Shown in pieces: positions 33,183 through 41,026 of a stretch of DNA of 64,000 nt. Positions within the stretch are counted from its first letter, which is position 1, and the number at the start of each line of letters is the position of its first letter. Source of the DNA: Chryseobacterium jejuense (GTDB lineage: Bacteria; Bacteroidota; Bacteroidia; Flavobacteriales; Weeksellaceae); assembly GCF_017877355.1 (NCBI RefSeq), contig NZ_JAGIPR010000005.1, positions 369,151-433,150 on the forward strand, written 5' to 3'. The position numbers and the translations under genes are program-made. A model generated the notes under the pieces. The model made no database searches. It was not told the origin of the DNA and saw only the letters and a list, made by a program, of their open reading frames with translations.

Positions 33183-35227
33183 ACACACGTTATTTAAAAA
33201 TTTTTTCCATCCTTGTTGTTATCGCCCTTATTTTTGTGGCGAGACTTGCTTATTTACAGCTGTTTACAGACCGTTATGCACTGAATGCAGCCAATACTTC
33301 CATTAAAATTGAATATGTAATTCCTCAGCGTGGGGTTATTTTTGACCGAAACGGTAAGATCATGGTAGGAAACCAACCTGCTTATGAAATTTCCTTTACG
33401 CAGGGTTTGATGAAATCTGATTTTGATACATTGGGCTTTTGCAGTCTGATGAAGATCTCTAAAGCGGATTTCATTAACAAAATCAATTTTATTAAAAAAG
33501 AAAAATACTATTCTAAGCTTACTCCTATGACCTTTTTAAAGGATCTTAGCAGAGAAGATATTGCCAGAGTACAGGAGATTATTTTTAAATATCCGGCTTT
33601 TAATATTGTACAGAGACCTCAGCGTCAATACGAAGTTTCTACTTCCGGAAACCTTTTAGGATATACCAGTGAAGTAAATGAAAAAGAGATTAAAAAAGAT
33701 TCTATTTACTATTTGCCAGGAGATTTTATCGGGAAAACAGGAGTGGAAAAGTCTTATGAAAAGGAACTTCGCGGGGTAAAAGGAATGAAGTACATCCAAA
33801 AAGATATCAGGCTTCGAAATATCGGGTCTTATAAAAACGGAACGTTGGATAAAGATGTAGTTACCGGTAAAGATATTACTCTGACTATTGATTATGATCT
33901 TCAGAGAACGGCTGAAGAAATGCTTGTCAACAAACACGGTGCAGTGGTAGCTATAGACCCTAATAATGGTGAAGTATTAGTGGCTGCAACCGGACCGGAC
34001 ATCGATCCGAACCTTTTCACCGGACCTTATAAATCTAAAAACTTATATGCCTTGTCAAAAGATACGCTTTATGAAAATAAACCTACTTTTGACCGTTCTT
34101 TACAGGCAGGATATCCTCCGGGTTCCACTTTCAAATTGTTAACGGCCTTGGCCGCAATGCAAATGGGAGTAATGGATGAAAAGACTGTTTTCCCTTGTGG
34201 AGGTGGATTTTTCTATAAAGGGAAAAGAATTAAAGGGCACGGTGGAGCAGATCCGCTTATTCCTTCTATTCAGGTTTCCAGTAACTGTTTCTTTACATAT
34301 GCATTTATTGCCATCATCAAAAAATATCCCGGGAATCCTTCAAAAGGTGTTGATGAATGGAAAAAGATCATGAGCAGTTTTGGAGTTGGAGAGTTTTTAA
34401 ATAATGACTTTGCGGTGGGAGCGAAAGGAAGAATACCTTCCGGAGATTTTTATGAAAAAAGGTTTAAAGCCATCATGAAAGCAAGCGGATCCCAGAGAAC
34501 AGATTTTAAAAACTGGGATGAAATGTCAACTGGTGCAATTTATAATGGAATGGGACAGGGAGATGTGTTGGTAACTCCTATTCAGCTGGCCAATTATGTA
34601 GCTGCTATCGCTAACAAAGGATGGTATTACACACCTCATATCGTAAAAGCAATTGATGGAAAACCAAATCCTGATCCAAGATTTAAGGTTAAGCATAAAA
34701 CTTTAGTAGATCCAAAACATTTTGAACCTGTTCTAAAAGGTATGGAAGCTGTGGTCTTGAGAGGAACGGCAAGAGGATTGAAATCCAATGATTTTACACA
34801 GTTAGCTAAAACAGGAACGGCACAGGTTCCGCAAGGAAAGGATAATTCTATCTTTGTCTTGATCGCTCCTGCTGATAAGCCTAAAATTGTTGTAGTTGCA
34901 GTAATGGAACATGCAGGATTTGGAGCTACGTGGGCTGGACCAGCTTGTACAGTGATTGCTGAAAAATATATTACCGGTGATTTGAAGAGAGAGAATCTGT
35001 ATAAGAAAATGATTACCTCGAGTTTCATGCCGGAATACAAAAGGCAATGGATTGCAGATTTGAAACGTAAAGGGCTTTATAAAGACCCTAAACCTGATTC
35101 AATTAAACAAAAAAGAATAAAGGATAGTCTGGATCTTATTAAGCAACAAAAAGCCAAGCTCCAAAAGAAAATAGAAGAAGAGAAGGCCAAAAATAATAAC
35201 ACTGCTAAAAAAACTGTGAAGCAATGA
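33179..35227 (+). CDS. mrdA: Penicillin-binding protein 2 (elongation transpeptidase)
   Basis: 682 aa, a monofunctional class B transpeptidase of the elongasome. A TM helix (IFSILVVIALIFVARLAYLQLF) is followed by a dimerisation domain (VIPQRGVIFDRNGKIMVGN), then transpeptidase motifs: SxxK in YPPGSTFKLL, SxN in VSSNCFF and KTG in AKTGTAQVPQG. The start is TTG at 33179-33181, overlapping the mreD stop as TTGA. The first in-frame ATG comes only after the TM helix, so TTG is required. A Lys/Glu-rich tail extends the C-terminus. It ends in an ATGA overlap with rodA. Confidence 0.96.
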   Translation: MNTRYLKIFSILVVIALIFVARLAYLQLFTDRYALNAANTSIKIEYVIPQRGVIFDRNGKIMVGNQPAYEISFTQGLMKSDFDTLGFCSLMKISKADFINKINFIKKEKYYSKLTPMTFLKDLSREDIARVQEIIFKYPAFNIVQRPQRQYEVSTSGNLLGYTSEVNEKEIKKDSIYYLPGDFIGKTGVEKSYEKELRGVKGMKYIQKDIRLRNIGSYKNGTLDKDVVTGKDITLTIDYDLQRTAEEMLVNKHGAVVAIDPNNGEVLVAATGPDIDPNLFTGPYKSKNLYALSKDTLYENKPTFDRSLQAGYPPGSTFKLLTALAAMQMGVMDEKTVFPCGGGFFYKGKRIKGHGGADPLIPSIQVSSNCFFTYAFIAIIKKYPGNPSKGVDEWKKIMSSFGVGEFLNNDFAVGAKGRIPSGDFYEKRFKAIMKASGSQRTDFKNWDEMSTGAIYNGMGQGDVLVTPIQLANYVAAIANKGWYYTPHIVKAIDGKPNPDPRFKVKHKTLVDPKHFEPVLKGMEAVVLRGTARGLKSNDFTQLAKTGTAQVPQGKDNSIFVLIAPADKPKIVVVAVMEHAGFGATWAGPACTVIAEKYITGDLKRENLYKKMITSSFMPEYKRQWIADLKRKGLYKDPKPDSIKQKRIKDSLDLIKQQKAKLQKKIEEEKAKNNNTAKKTVKQ

Positions 35228-36453
35228 AATGGACAGAAGGAATAGATAAATTAGGTCTAGGACTGTACTTCATGCTTTGCATTTTTGCTATTGCTAATAT
35301 TTACAGTGTTGACCAGAAGCTGGGAGAAAAACAGTTGATGTTCTTCTGTATCTCTATATTTGTAGGGCTTATCATATTTGTGGGAAGAAGTAAGTTCTTC
35401 GAAAATATGGCCGGTATTATTTATATAGGCGGAGTACTCCTGCTGATAGGGCTTTTCCCTTTTGGAAAAGAAATTCTTGGGCAGAAGAACTGGTATAAGT
35501 TCGGAAGTTTTACCATGCAGCCTGTAGAATTTGCAAAAATTGGGACGGCGTTAATGTTGGCCAACTATGTTTCAGGACCCGATTTTAATCTTAAAAATAG
35601 AAAATCTTTATTTACGGCTTTGGGAATCATTGGGGTCCCGGCTGCTGTAGTATTGGCTATTCCGGATGTAGGCTCCATGTTAGTGTTTATTGCATTCTTT
35701 ATTGCATTATACAGAGAAGGATTAAGTGGAATGTTGTTTGGAATAGGTTTCATTTTTGCTGCTGTTTTTTTGGTAGCTCTAGCAATTCCGCCAATATATG
35801 TAGCAGGGGCTATTTTAATCATCGCTGGTGTTTTGATTGCGATGAATTATCATAGAATGTCATGGGATGTGATTTCAATCTCCGGAATTTCAGGATCTAT
35901 TCTTCTATTATGCGGATTGGCATTTGGCTCTCCTTATATTTTAGAAAAGTTGCCTAAACACCAGAGAGAAAGAATTGAGGTTCTTTACAAAGGTGAAAAA
36001 GCATTTAGAGATACTTCAGGATACAACTTATTATATTCCAAAACAGCAATCGGTTCCGGAGGTCTTTTAGGAAAAGGATACCGCGAAGGATCGGTTACTC
36101 AGGGGAAATTCGTTCCGGAGCAGGAAACCGATTATATTTTCTGTACGGTAGGAGAAGAATGGGGATTCCTGGGAAGTGCTATCCTTATTTTATGCTATAT
36201 GGTATACATCGGACGAATTTATTATCTGGCAGAACGACAGAAATCTACTTTTAACCGCGTATTTGGTTATTGTTTTGCCTCGATCCTTCTGATGCACTTT
36301 TCCATTAATTTAGGGATGGTTATGGGGCTTTTCCCAACGGTAGGAATTCCGCTTCCGTATTTCAGTTATGGAGGAAGTTCTTTGCTGGCCTTTTCCATGA
36401 TGACTTTTATTTTCTTTAAACTTAATTATTCAGATAAGAACAGCTTAGTATAG
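35224..36453 (+). CDS. rodA: Peptidoglycan glycosyltransferase RodA (SEDS)
   Basis: A 409-aa SEDS-family polytopic protein that polymerises lipid II together with PBP2. Visible are GQKNWYKFGSFTMQPVEFAKIG, the conserved SEDS segment, AIGSGGLLGKGYREGSVTQGKFVPEQETDYIFC, and the C-terminal GIPLPYFSYGGSS. Its ATG overlaps the mrdA stop (ATGA), so translation is coupled. It is the last gene of the elongasome operon. Confidence 0.97.
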   Translation: MKWTEGIDKLGLGLYFMLCIFAIANIYSVDQKLGEKQLMFFCISIFVGLIIFVGRSKFFENMAGIIYIGGVLLLIGLFPFGKEILGQKNWYKFGSFTMQPVEFAKIGTALMLANYVSGPDFNLKNRKSLFTALGIIGVPAAVVLAIPDVGSMLVFIAFFIALYREGLSGMLFGIGFIFAAVFLVALAIPPIYVAGAILIIAGVLIAMNYHRMSWDVISISGISGSILLLCGLAFGSPYILEKLPKHQRERIEVLYKGEKAFRDTSGYNLLYSKTAIGSGGLLGKGYREGSVTQGKFVPEQETDYIFCTVGEEWGFLGSAILILCYMVYIGRIYYLAERQKSTFNRVFGYCFASILLMHFSINLGMVMGLFPTVGIPLPYFSYGGSSLLAFSMMTFIFFKLNYSDKNSLV

Positions 36454-36535
36454 CTATTTCCAAAACGATTTACCTTACTTTTAGATCTGCAAAATTTGTG
36501 GACGCTATTGTTATACCTATAAATCACTACTATTT

Positions 36536-37117
36536 ATGAAAGACGCTTATATTTTAGATCAAAACTTTGAAAATACAGATTTTACAGAATTCCCATTGGA
36601 AAAAGGTGAGTATGAGAACTGTACCTTTAAGAATTGCAGTTTTGAATACGGAAATCTATCCGGTTTTAGTTTTAATGACTGTGAATTTATAGGTTGTAAC
36701 CTCAGCATGGCAAAGCTTACTTCAACTGCTTTCCGGGGAGCTTCTTTTAAAGAATGTAAAATGCTTGGGCTGCAGTTTAATGATTGTAATGCCTTTGGAC
36801 TTTCTTTTAAGTTCGATGGCTGTGTACTCAATAATTCTGTTTTCTATCAGACCTCCATAAAGAAAACTGTTTTCAAAAATTCTAAGCTGATTGAAGTGGA
36901 TTTTACAGAATGTGATCTGTCTAATACAGTCTTCGATAACTGTGATTTGTCAGGAGCAGTTTTTGATACTACTAATCTTGAAAAGACAGATTTGAGAACT
37001 TCTGTCAACTATTCTATAGATCCGGCTTTAAATAGGCTTAAAAAGGCCAGATTTTCGCTTTCGGAAGTCTATGGACTGTTGTATAAGTTAGATATTGAAA
37101 TAGACAGGAATAGCTAG
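36536..37117 (+). CDS. Pentapeptide-repeat protein (Qnr/McbG-like)
   Basis: 193 aa, almost entirely built of tandem A(D/N)LXX-type five-residue repeats with Phe or Leu at the centre (for example CTFKNCSFEYGNLSGFSFND and SNTVFDNCDLSGAVFD). Such right-handed quadrilateral beta-helices mimic DNA; Qnr and McbG members protect gyrase from quinolones or toxins. The C-terminal segment DPALNRLKKARFSLSEVYGLLYKLDIEID is a typical end cap. Chromosomal pentapeptide proteins of this size are common in Flavobacteriia and their natural role is unknown. It lies 82 bp after rodA and is probably separately transcribed. Confidence 0.85.
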   Translation: MKDAYILDQNFENTDFTEFPLEKGEYENCTFKNCSFEYGNLSGFSFNDCEFIGCNLSMAKLTSTAFRGASFKECKMLGLQFNDCNAFGLSFKFDGCVLNNSVFYQTSIKKTVFKNSKLIEVDFTECDLSNTVFDNCDLSGAVFDTTNLEKTDLRTSVNYSIDPALNRLKKARFSLSEVYGLLYKLDIEIDRNS

Positions 37118-37253
37118 GTTCTGAAAGCCTATGCTGGTATTGTTATTTCTGAAAGTCTTTTTTAGTTATAAGATATATTAGACGGTAATTATCAAATTCA
37201 ATATATTCATTGGCTTTAGCCAAAACTTAATAAGGAAAATAGAATACATAAAA

Positions 37254-37280
37254 AAGCCATCAGAATTCTGATGGCTTCAT
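37254..37280 (-). terminator. Terminator after the NlpC/P60 gene
   Basis: Perfect 10-bp arms AAGCCATCAG/CTGATGGCTT with AATT loop (37254-37277); A-rich on one side and T-rich on the minus strand. Confidence 0.85.
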
Positions 37281-37304
37281 TATTTAAATCAATTATTTAT
37301 AAAA

Positions 37305-38015
37305 TTAAAAATTTGCTGGTGTAGCTTGAGTAGTAGAAGCAAGATTATTGTAAGCTTCTCCTTCCGCATTGATGACTCTTTTTGCGAATCTGAATTTAGG
37401 TCCCCAATAAGAATCATTCAGTGAAGAAACCATTACTCCTTTAGATGTTGCTGCGTGAATAAATTTGATTTCACCTTCTTCAGTAACACTTTCTACAATA
37501 CCTACGTGAGAGATTCTTCTTCCGTGAGAAAAGAAGATTAAGTCTCCTTTCTGTAATTCTCCTTTTTCAATTCTTTCACCCTCCTGAGCCTGAGAAGCCG
37601 CTACTCTTGGTAAAGTAAGACCTGCTGCAGCCCCGAAAACAGAAAGAACGAAAGCTGAACAATCAATACCTCTTCTTGTAGTTCCTCCGTATCTGTAAGG
37701 AGTTCCAAGGTATGTTTCAGCTTCTTCAAGGATACCGTCAATGGTTTTATTGTGTTTGATTGCTTTTGCAATCTCAGAATTCTTAACAGCTTTTTTAGCA
37801 TTTGCTATAGATGCAGCCTTTTCAGCAAGAAAAGAGTCGATTAATTTCTGCTTATCCTGCTCCATTTTTTTGTTATCAATAGAAGCTAGTTTGGCATCTG
37901 TTTTGTATTCTTTACTGTAAGTTGCTGGTTTTGACACTACATAATTGGTAGCACACGATTGCAATGATACTGTAGTAACTAAAGCGACTAGATAAAACAA
38001 AACTCTTTTCTTCAT
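37305..38015 (-). CDS. NlpC/P60 (C40) peptidase lipoprotein
   Basis: 236 aa. Lipoprotein signal MKKRVLFYLVALVTTVSLQSC with Cys21, a Lys/Ala-rich helical linker (about 40-95), then the NlpC/P60 domain: YLGTPYRYGGTTRRGIDCSAFVLSVF (catalytic Cys), GDLIFFSHGRRISHVGIV (catalytic His) and FIHAATSKGV (third polar residue His). These enzymes cut gamma-D-glutamyl-diaminopimelate bonds in wall peptides, so this is probably an envelope-located endopeptidase for wall growth. A TACTTTTG -7 box lies at 38067-38074. Confidence 0.92.
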   Translation of the reverse strand: MKKRVLFYLVALVTTVSLQSCATNYVVSKPATYSKEYKTDAKLASIDNKKMEQDKQKLIDSFLAEKAASIANAKKAVKNSEIAKAIKHNKTIDGILEEAETYLGTPYRYGGTTRRGIDCSAFVLSVFGAAAGLTLPRVAASQAQEGERIEKGELQKGDLIFFSHGRRISHVGIVESVTEEGEIKFIHAATSKGVMVSSLNDSYWGPKFRFAKRVINAEGEAYNNLASTTQATPANF

Positions 38016-38166
38016 ATATATTTGATTAACCGTGTTAAAATGGAATATTTATTTTCAAAAGCAATACAAAAGTAGAGATTCCGAGCAAAAGACCCCTGAT
38101 ATGATAATTGTCAGGATCTTATTTTAACACTATTTAACATATTGTTTACATATGTTAAAGAAAAAT

Positions 38167-38208
38167 AAACCGCAACTGCTTATTTTTGGGAAGCCTGCGG
38201 TTTTTTTT
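38167..38208 (+). terminator. Orphan intrinsic terminator, possible 3' end of a small RNA
   Basis: 8-bp arms (38167-38174, 38196-38203) and a TTTTTTTT tail on the plus strand. The nearest plus-strand gene ends about 1 kb upstream, so the transcript it would terminate is unaccounted for. Confidence 0.5.
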
Positions 38209-38474
38209 ATTAAGATTCTTTAACAAAATCTATCGATTTTCTTCTATAAATCACGTTTTGTAATTTAAAACTCTAATTTTCATTGTTGTTAAAAAAACAA
38301 AATAAATTTCTTGAAAACTCTTTATTGATGGGGTTTTTATGGATGTTTTATAAGTGGCTTTAAATCTTATGTCTCTTTTCCATGTAAAATCAGATTTGAT
38401 AAAAAATGTTTCAGTGAAGAGACTGTAAAATCTTAACAGAGAGAATCAGCTATGCTGGAGACTGGGGTAATAAA

Positions 38475-38501
38475 AAATTCCTCAGAAAAACTGAGGAATT
38501 T
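38475..38501 (-). terminator. Terminator after glutamine synthetase
   Basis: Perfect 11-bp arms AAATTCCTCAG/CTGAGGAATTT with a 5-nt A loop, 25 bp past the glnN stop on the minus strand. Confidence 0.88.
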
Positions 38502-38525
38502 AAACTAATATGGAACTTTACAGAG

Positions 38526-40721
38526 TTATTTTGTAAATAACATCTCTCTGTATTTTGTCATCGGCCAAAGCTCATCGTCTACCATCATTTCAAGGTTATC
38601 AGAAGCTTCTCTGATACCGTCAAATAAAGGTTTTACTTTGTTGCAGTATGCTTCTGCCTGCTTTTGGCTGTCTGATATGCTTTTTGCCGCTTCTCTGGCT
38701 TTAAGAAGATCTTCAACACCAAGTTTAATTATAGAAACATTTTCAGAAATGCTGGTAATTAAACTCATCTGTTCTTTTGCCAAAGATTTGAATTCTTTGT
38801 CACCAAAGATTTCTTTAAGACCTTTTACGTTTTCAATTAATCTGTTCTGGTAATTTAAAGCGGAAGGAATGATGTGGTTTCTTGCGATATCACTTAACAC
38901 TCTTGCTTCAATATCAATAACAGTAGAGTATTTTTCTAATTTAATTTCATTTCTAGCCTCAACTTCTCTGTGGTTAAAAATTCCCATTTCCTCATAAAGA
39001 TCAAGGAATTTTTTATCCATTTCCTGTTTAAGAGCTTCTGGAGTGGTTTTCAGATTGTTTAATCCTCTTTTCTTAGCTTCTTTAGCCCAGTCATCAGAAT
39101 ATCCGTCACCTTCAAACATAATGCTTTTGCACTGCTTGATGTATTCTCTTAATACATTGAAAATAGCTTCATCTTTCTTCAGTCCTGTTTCGATTAAAGC
39201 ATCTACTTCTTTTTTGAAATCACCTAATTGTTTTGCTGCAATCGTGTTCATTACCGTCATAGATTCTGCACAGTTTGCAGATGATCCTACCGCTCTGATT
39301 TCAAATTTATTTCCTGTAAATGCAAATGGAGAAGTTCTGTTTCTATCTGTATTGTCCAGTAGAATTTCAGGGATTTTTCCAACTACATTTAATTTTAGTT
39401 CTGTTTTTTCTTCCGGAGATAGTTTTCCGCTGGTTACTTTTTCAAGCTCTTCTAAAACACTGAACAACTGACTTCCGATAAATACGGAGATAATTGCCGG
39501 TGGAGCTTCGTTAGCACCCAATCTGTGATCATTGCTTGCGGAAGCAATACTTGCTCTTAAGAGGTCTGCATATTCATATACAGCTTTAATTGTATTCACG
39601 AAGAATGTTAAAAACTGTAAGTTTTTCTTAGGGTTTTTCCCTGGGCTTAACAGGTTTTCACCAGTGTCAGTAGCTAAAGACCAGTTGTTGTGCTTTCCGC
39701 TTCCGTTTACTCCTGCGAATGGTTTTTCGTGGAAAAGGATGTGGAAATGGTGTTTGTGAGCAACTCTTGCCATGATATCCATCAATAAAGAGTTGTGATC
39801 TACTGCAACGTTTACTTCTTCAAACATAGGAGCCAATTCAAATTGATTTGGAGCTACCTCGTTGTGTCTTGTTGTGGCAGGGATTCCCAGCTTCATACAT
39901 TCGATTTCCAGTTCTTTCATGAAGTTCATTACCCTTGTTGGGATAGAACCGAAGTAATGGTCATCTAGCTGTTGTCCTTTTGCTGGAGAGTGTCCTAGTA
40001 ATGTTTTTCCTGTCAATACAAGATCCGGACGTGATTGATATAACGCTGAATCAACAAGGAAATATTCTTGCTCCCATCCTAAAGTAGGAGTTACTTTTGT
40101 TACGTTTTTGTCAAAATACTGCATTACGTTGGTTGCAGCTTCGTCTACAGCATTTAAAGCCCTTAAAAGAGGTGCCTTATAATCTAACGTTTCTCCAGTA
40201 TAAGAGATGAAGATTGAAGGGATGCATAATGTAGTTCCCATGATAAAAGCCGGAGAAGTAGGGTCCCAGGCTGTATAACCTCTAGCTTCGAAAGTATTTC
40301 TGATTCCTCCATTCGGGAAAGAAGATGCATCCGGTTCCTGCTGAATCAATAAGTTTCCGCTGAATCTTTCGATAGCTCTGCCTCCTTCTATGGGAGTGAA
40401 GAAAGAATCGTGCTTTTCTGCAGTTGTACCCGTCAAAGGCTGAAACCAGTGAGTGTAGTGAGTTACTCCTTTGCTCATTGCCCAGTCTTTCATTGCTACA
40501 GCTACCTGATCTGCAATGTGTCTCTGGATTTTAGTCCCTTTTTTTACCGCATCCATAATAGACTGGAATGCTTCTTTCGTTAAATATTCTCTCATTGTTT
40601 CTTCAGAGAAAACATTTTGGCAGAATAGTTCTGATAATTTTGCAGGAATTTCAACAGAGTTATCTTTTCTGAAATCTTTAAATGGAAGGGTTTCTAATGC
40701 TTTGAATCTTAAGGTTGACAT
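38526..40721 (-). CDS. glnN: Glutamine synthetase type III
   Basis: 731 aa, the length of GSIII rather than the ~470 aa of GSI. It makes glutamine from glutamate, ammonia and ATP and is the main ammonium-assimilating enzyme in many Bacteroidetes. Visible are HWFQPLTGTTAEKHDSFF, GWEQEYFLVD, a type III signature HNEVAPNQFELAPMFEEVNVAVDHN, GSGKHNNWSL and NDHRLGANEAPPAIISVF. The C-terminal helices (LKEIFGDKEFKSLAKEQMSL) are a GSIII-specific extension. The -7 box TAAATTTG at 40744-40751 lies 22 bp before the ATG. No glnK or amt gene lies nearby. Confidence 0.96.
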   Translation of the reverse strand: MSTLRFKALETLPFKDFRKDNSVEIPAKLSELFCQNVFSEETMREYLTKEAFQSIMDAVKKGTKIQRHIADQVAVAMKDWAMSKGVTHYTHWFQPLTGTTAEKHDSFFTPIEGGRAIERFSGNLLIQQEPDASSFPNGGIRNTFEARGYTAWDPTSPAFIMGTTLCIPSIFISYTGETLDYKAPLLRALNAVDEAATNVMQYFDKNVTKVTPTLGWEQEYFLVDSALYQSRPDLVLTGKTLLGHSPAKGQQLDDHYFGSIPTRVMNFMKELEIECMKLGIPATTRHNEVAPNQFELAPMFEEVNVAVDHNSLLMDIMARVAHKHHFHILFHEKPFAGVNGSGKHNNWSLATDTGENLLSPGKNPKKNLQFLTFFVNTIKAVYEYADLLRASIASASNDHRLGANEAPPAIISVFIGSQLFSVLEELEKVTSGKLSPEEKTELKLNVVGKIPEILLDNTDRNRTSPFAFTGNKFEIRAVGSSANCAESMTVMNTIAAKQLGDFKKEVDALIETGLKKDEAIFNVLREYIKQCKSIMFEGDGYSDDWAKEAKKRGLNNLKTTPEALKQEMDKKFLDLYEEMGIFNHREVEARNEIKLEKYSTVIDIEARVLSDIARNHIIPSALNYQNRLIENVKGLKEIFGDKEFKSLAKEQMSLITSISENVSIIKLGVEDLLKAREAAKSISDSQKQAEAYCNKVKPLFDGIREASDNLEMMVDDELWPMTKYREMLFTK

Positions 40722-40743
40722 ATTTGGGTGAATTTTGATAGGG

Positions 40744-40751
40744 CAAATTTA
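40744..40751 (-). promoter_or_regulatory. -7 box of glnN
   Basis: TAAATTTG on the minus strand, 22 bp before the glnN ATG, matching TAnnTTTG. Confidence 0.55.
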
Positions 40752-41003
40752 CAAAAAAAATGAATCAAAAATTATTTTACCCTAAAATTTTAAGGGGTGC
40801 TTGTTAATTTTATATAAATTAAACGGATGTTTGGTGTATTTTGAATAGGGGTGTTTGCTGCTGTAAGAGTTAAAATGTAATATTTATGGGTGTTTTTAAA
40901 GGGAGCAGATCATAAATGCATTTTATATGAAACATCCTGCAATCCTATGCGAATTTAAGCTTCTTATTAAAAGATAGTTAAAATAAAATGGACAAAGATT
41001 TTG

Positions 41004-41011
41004 TATATTTG
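41004..41011 (+). promoter_or_regulatory. -7 box deciding the start of the DUF6909-like gene
   Basis: TATATTTG lies inside the longest open frame (which would start at 40988) and 15 bp before the in-frame ATG at 41027, so the downstream ATG is taken as the true start. Confidence 0.6.
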
Positions 41012-41026
41012 TGTGAAATTTATTTT

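Larger units (their letters stand above)
38016..38525. other. 510-bp intergenic region with an orphan plus-strand terminator
   Basis: Contents: the minus-strand promoter of the NlpC/P60 gene (-7 at 38067-38074); a hairpin AAACCGCA/TGCGGTTT at 38167-38203 followed by eight T on the plus strand, although no plus-strand gene precedes it; and the terminator of glnN at 38475-38501. The stretch 38210-38470 is A/T-rich with no visible ORF. Confidence 0.6.

Noticed and set aside
39043..39471. 142-codon plus-strand frame
   Set aside because: Antisense shadow of the conserved glutamine synthetase III.
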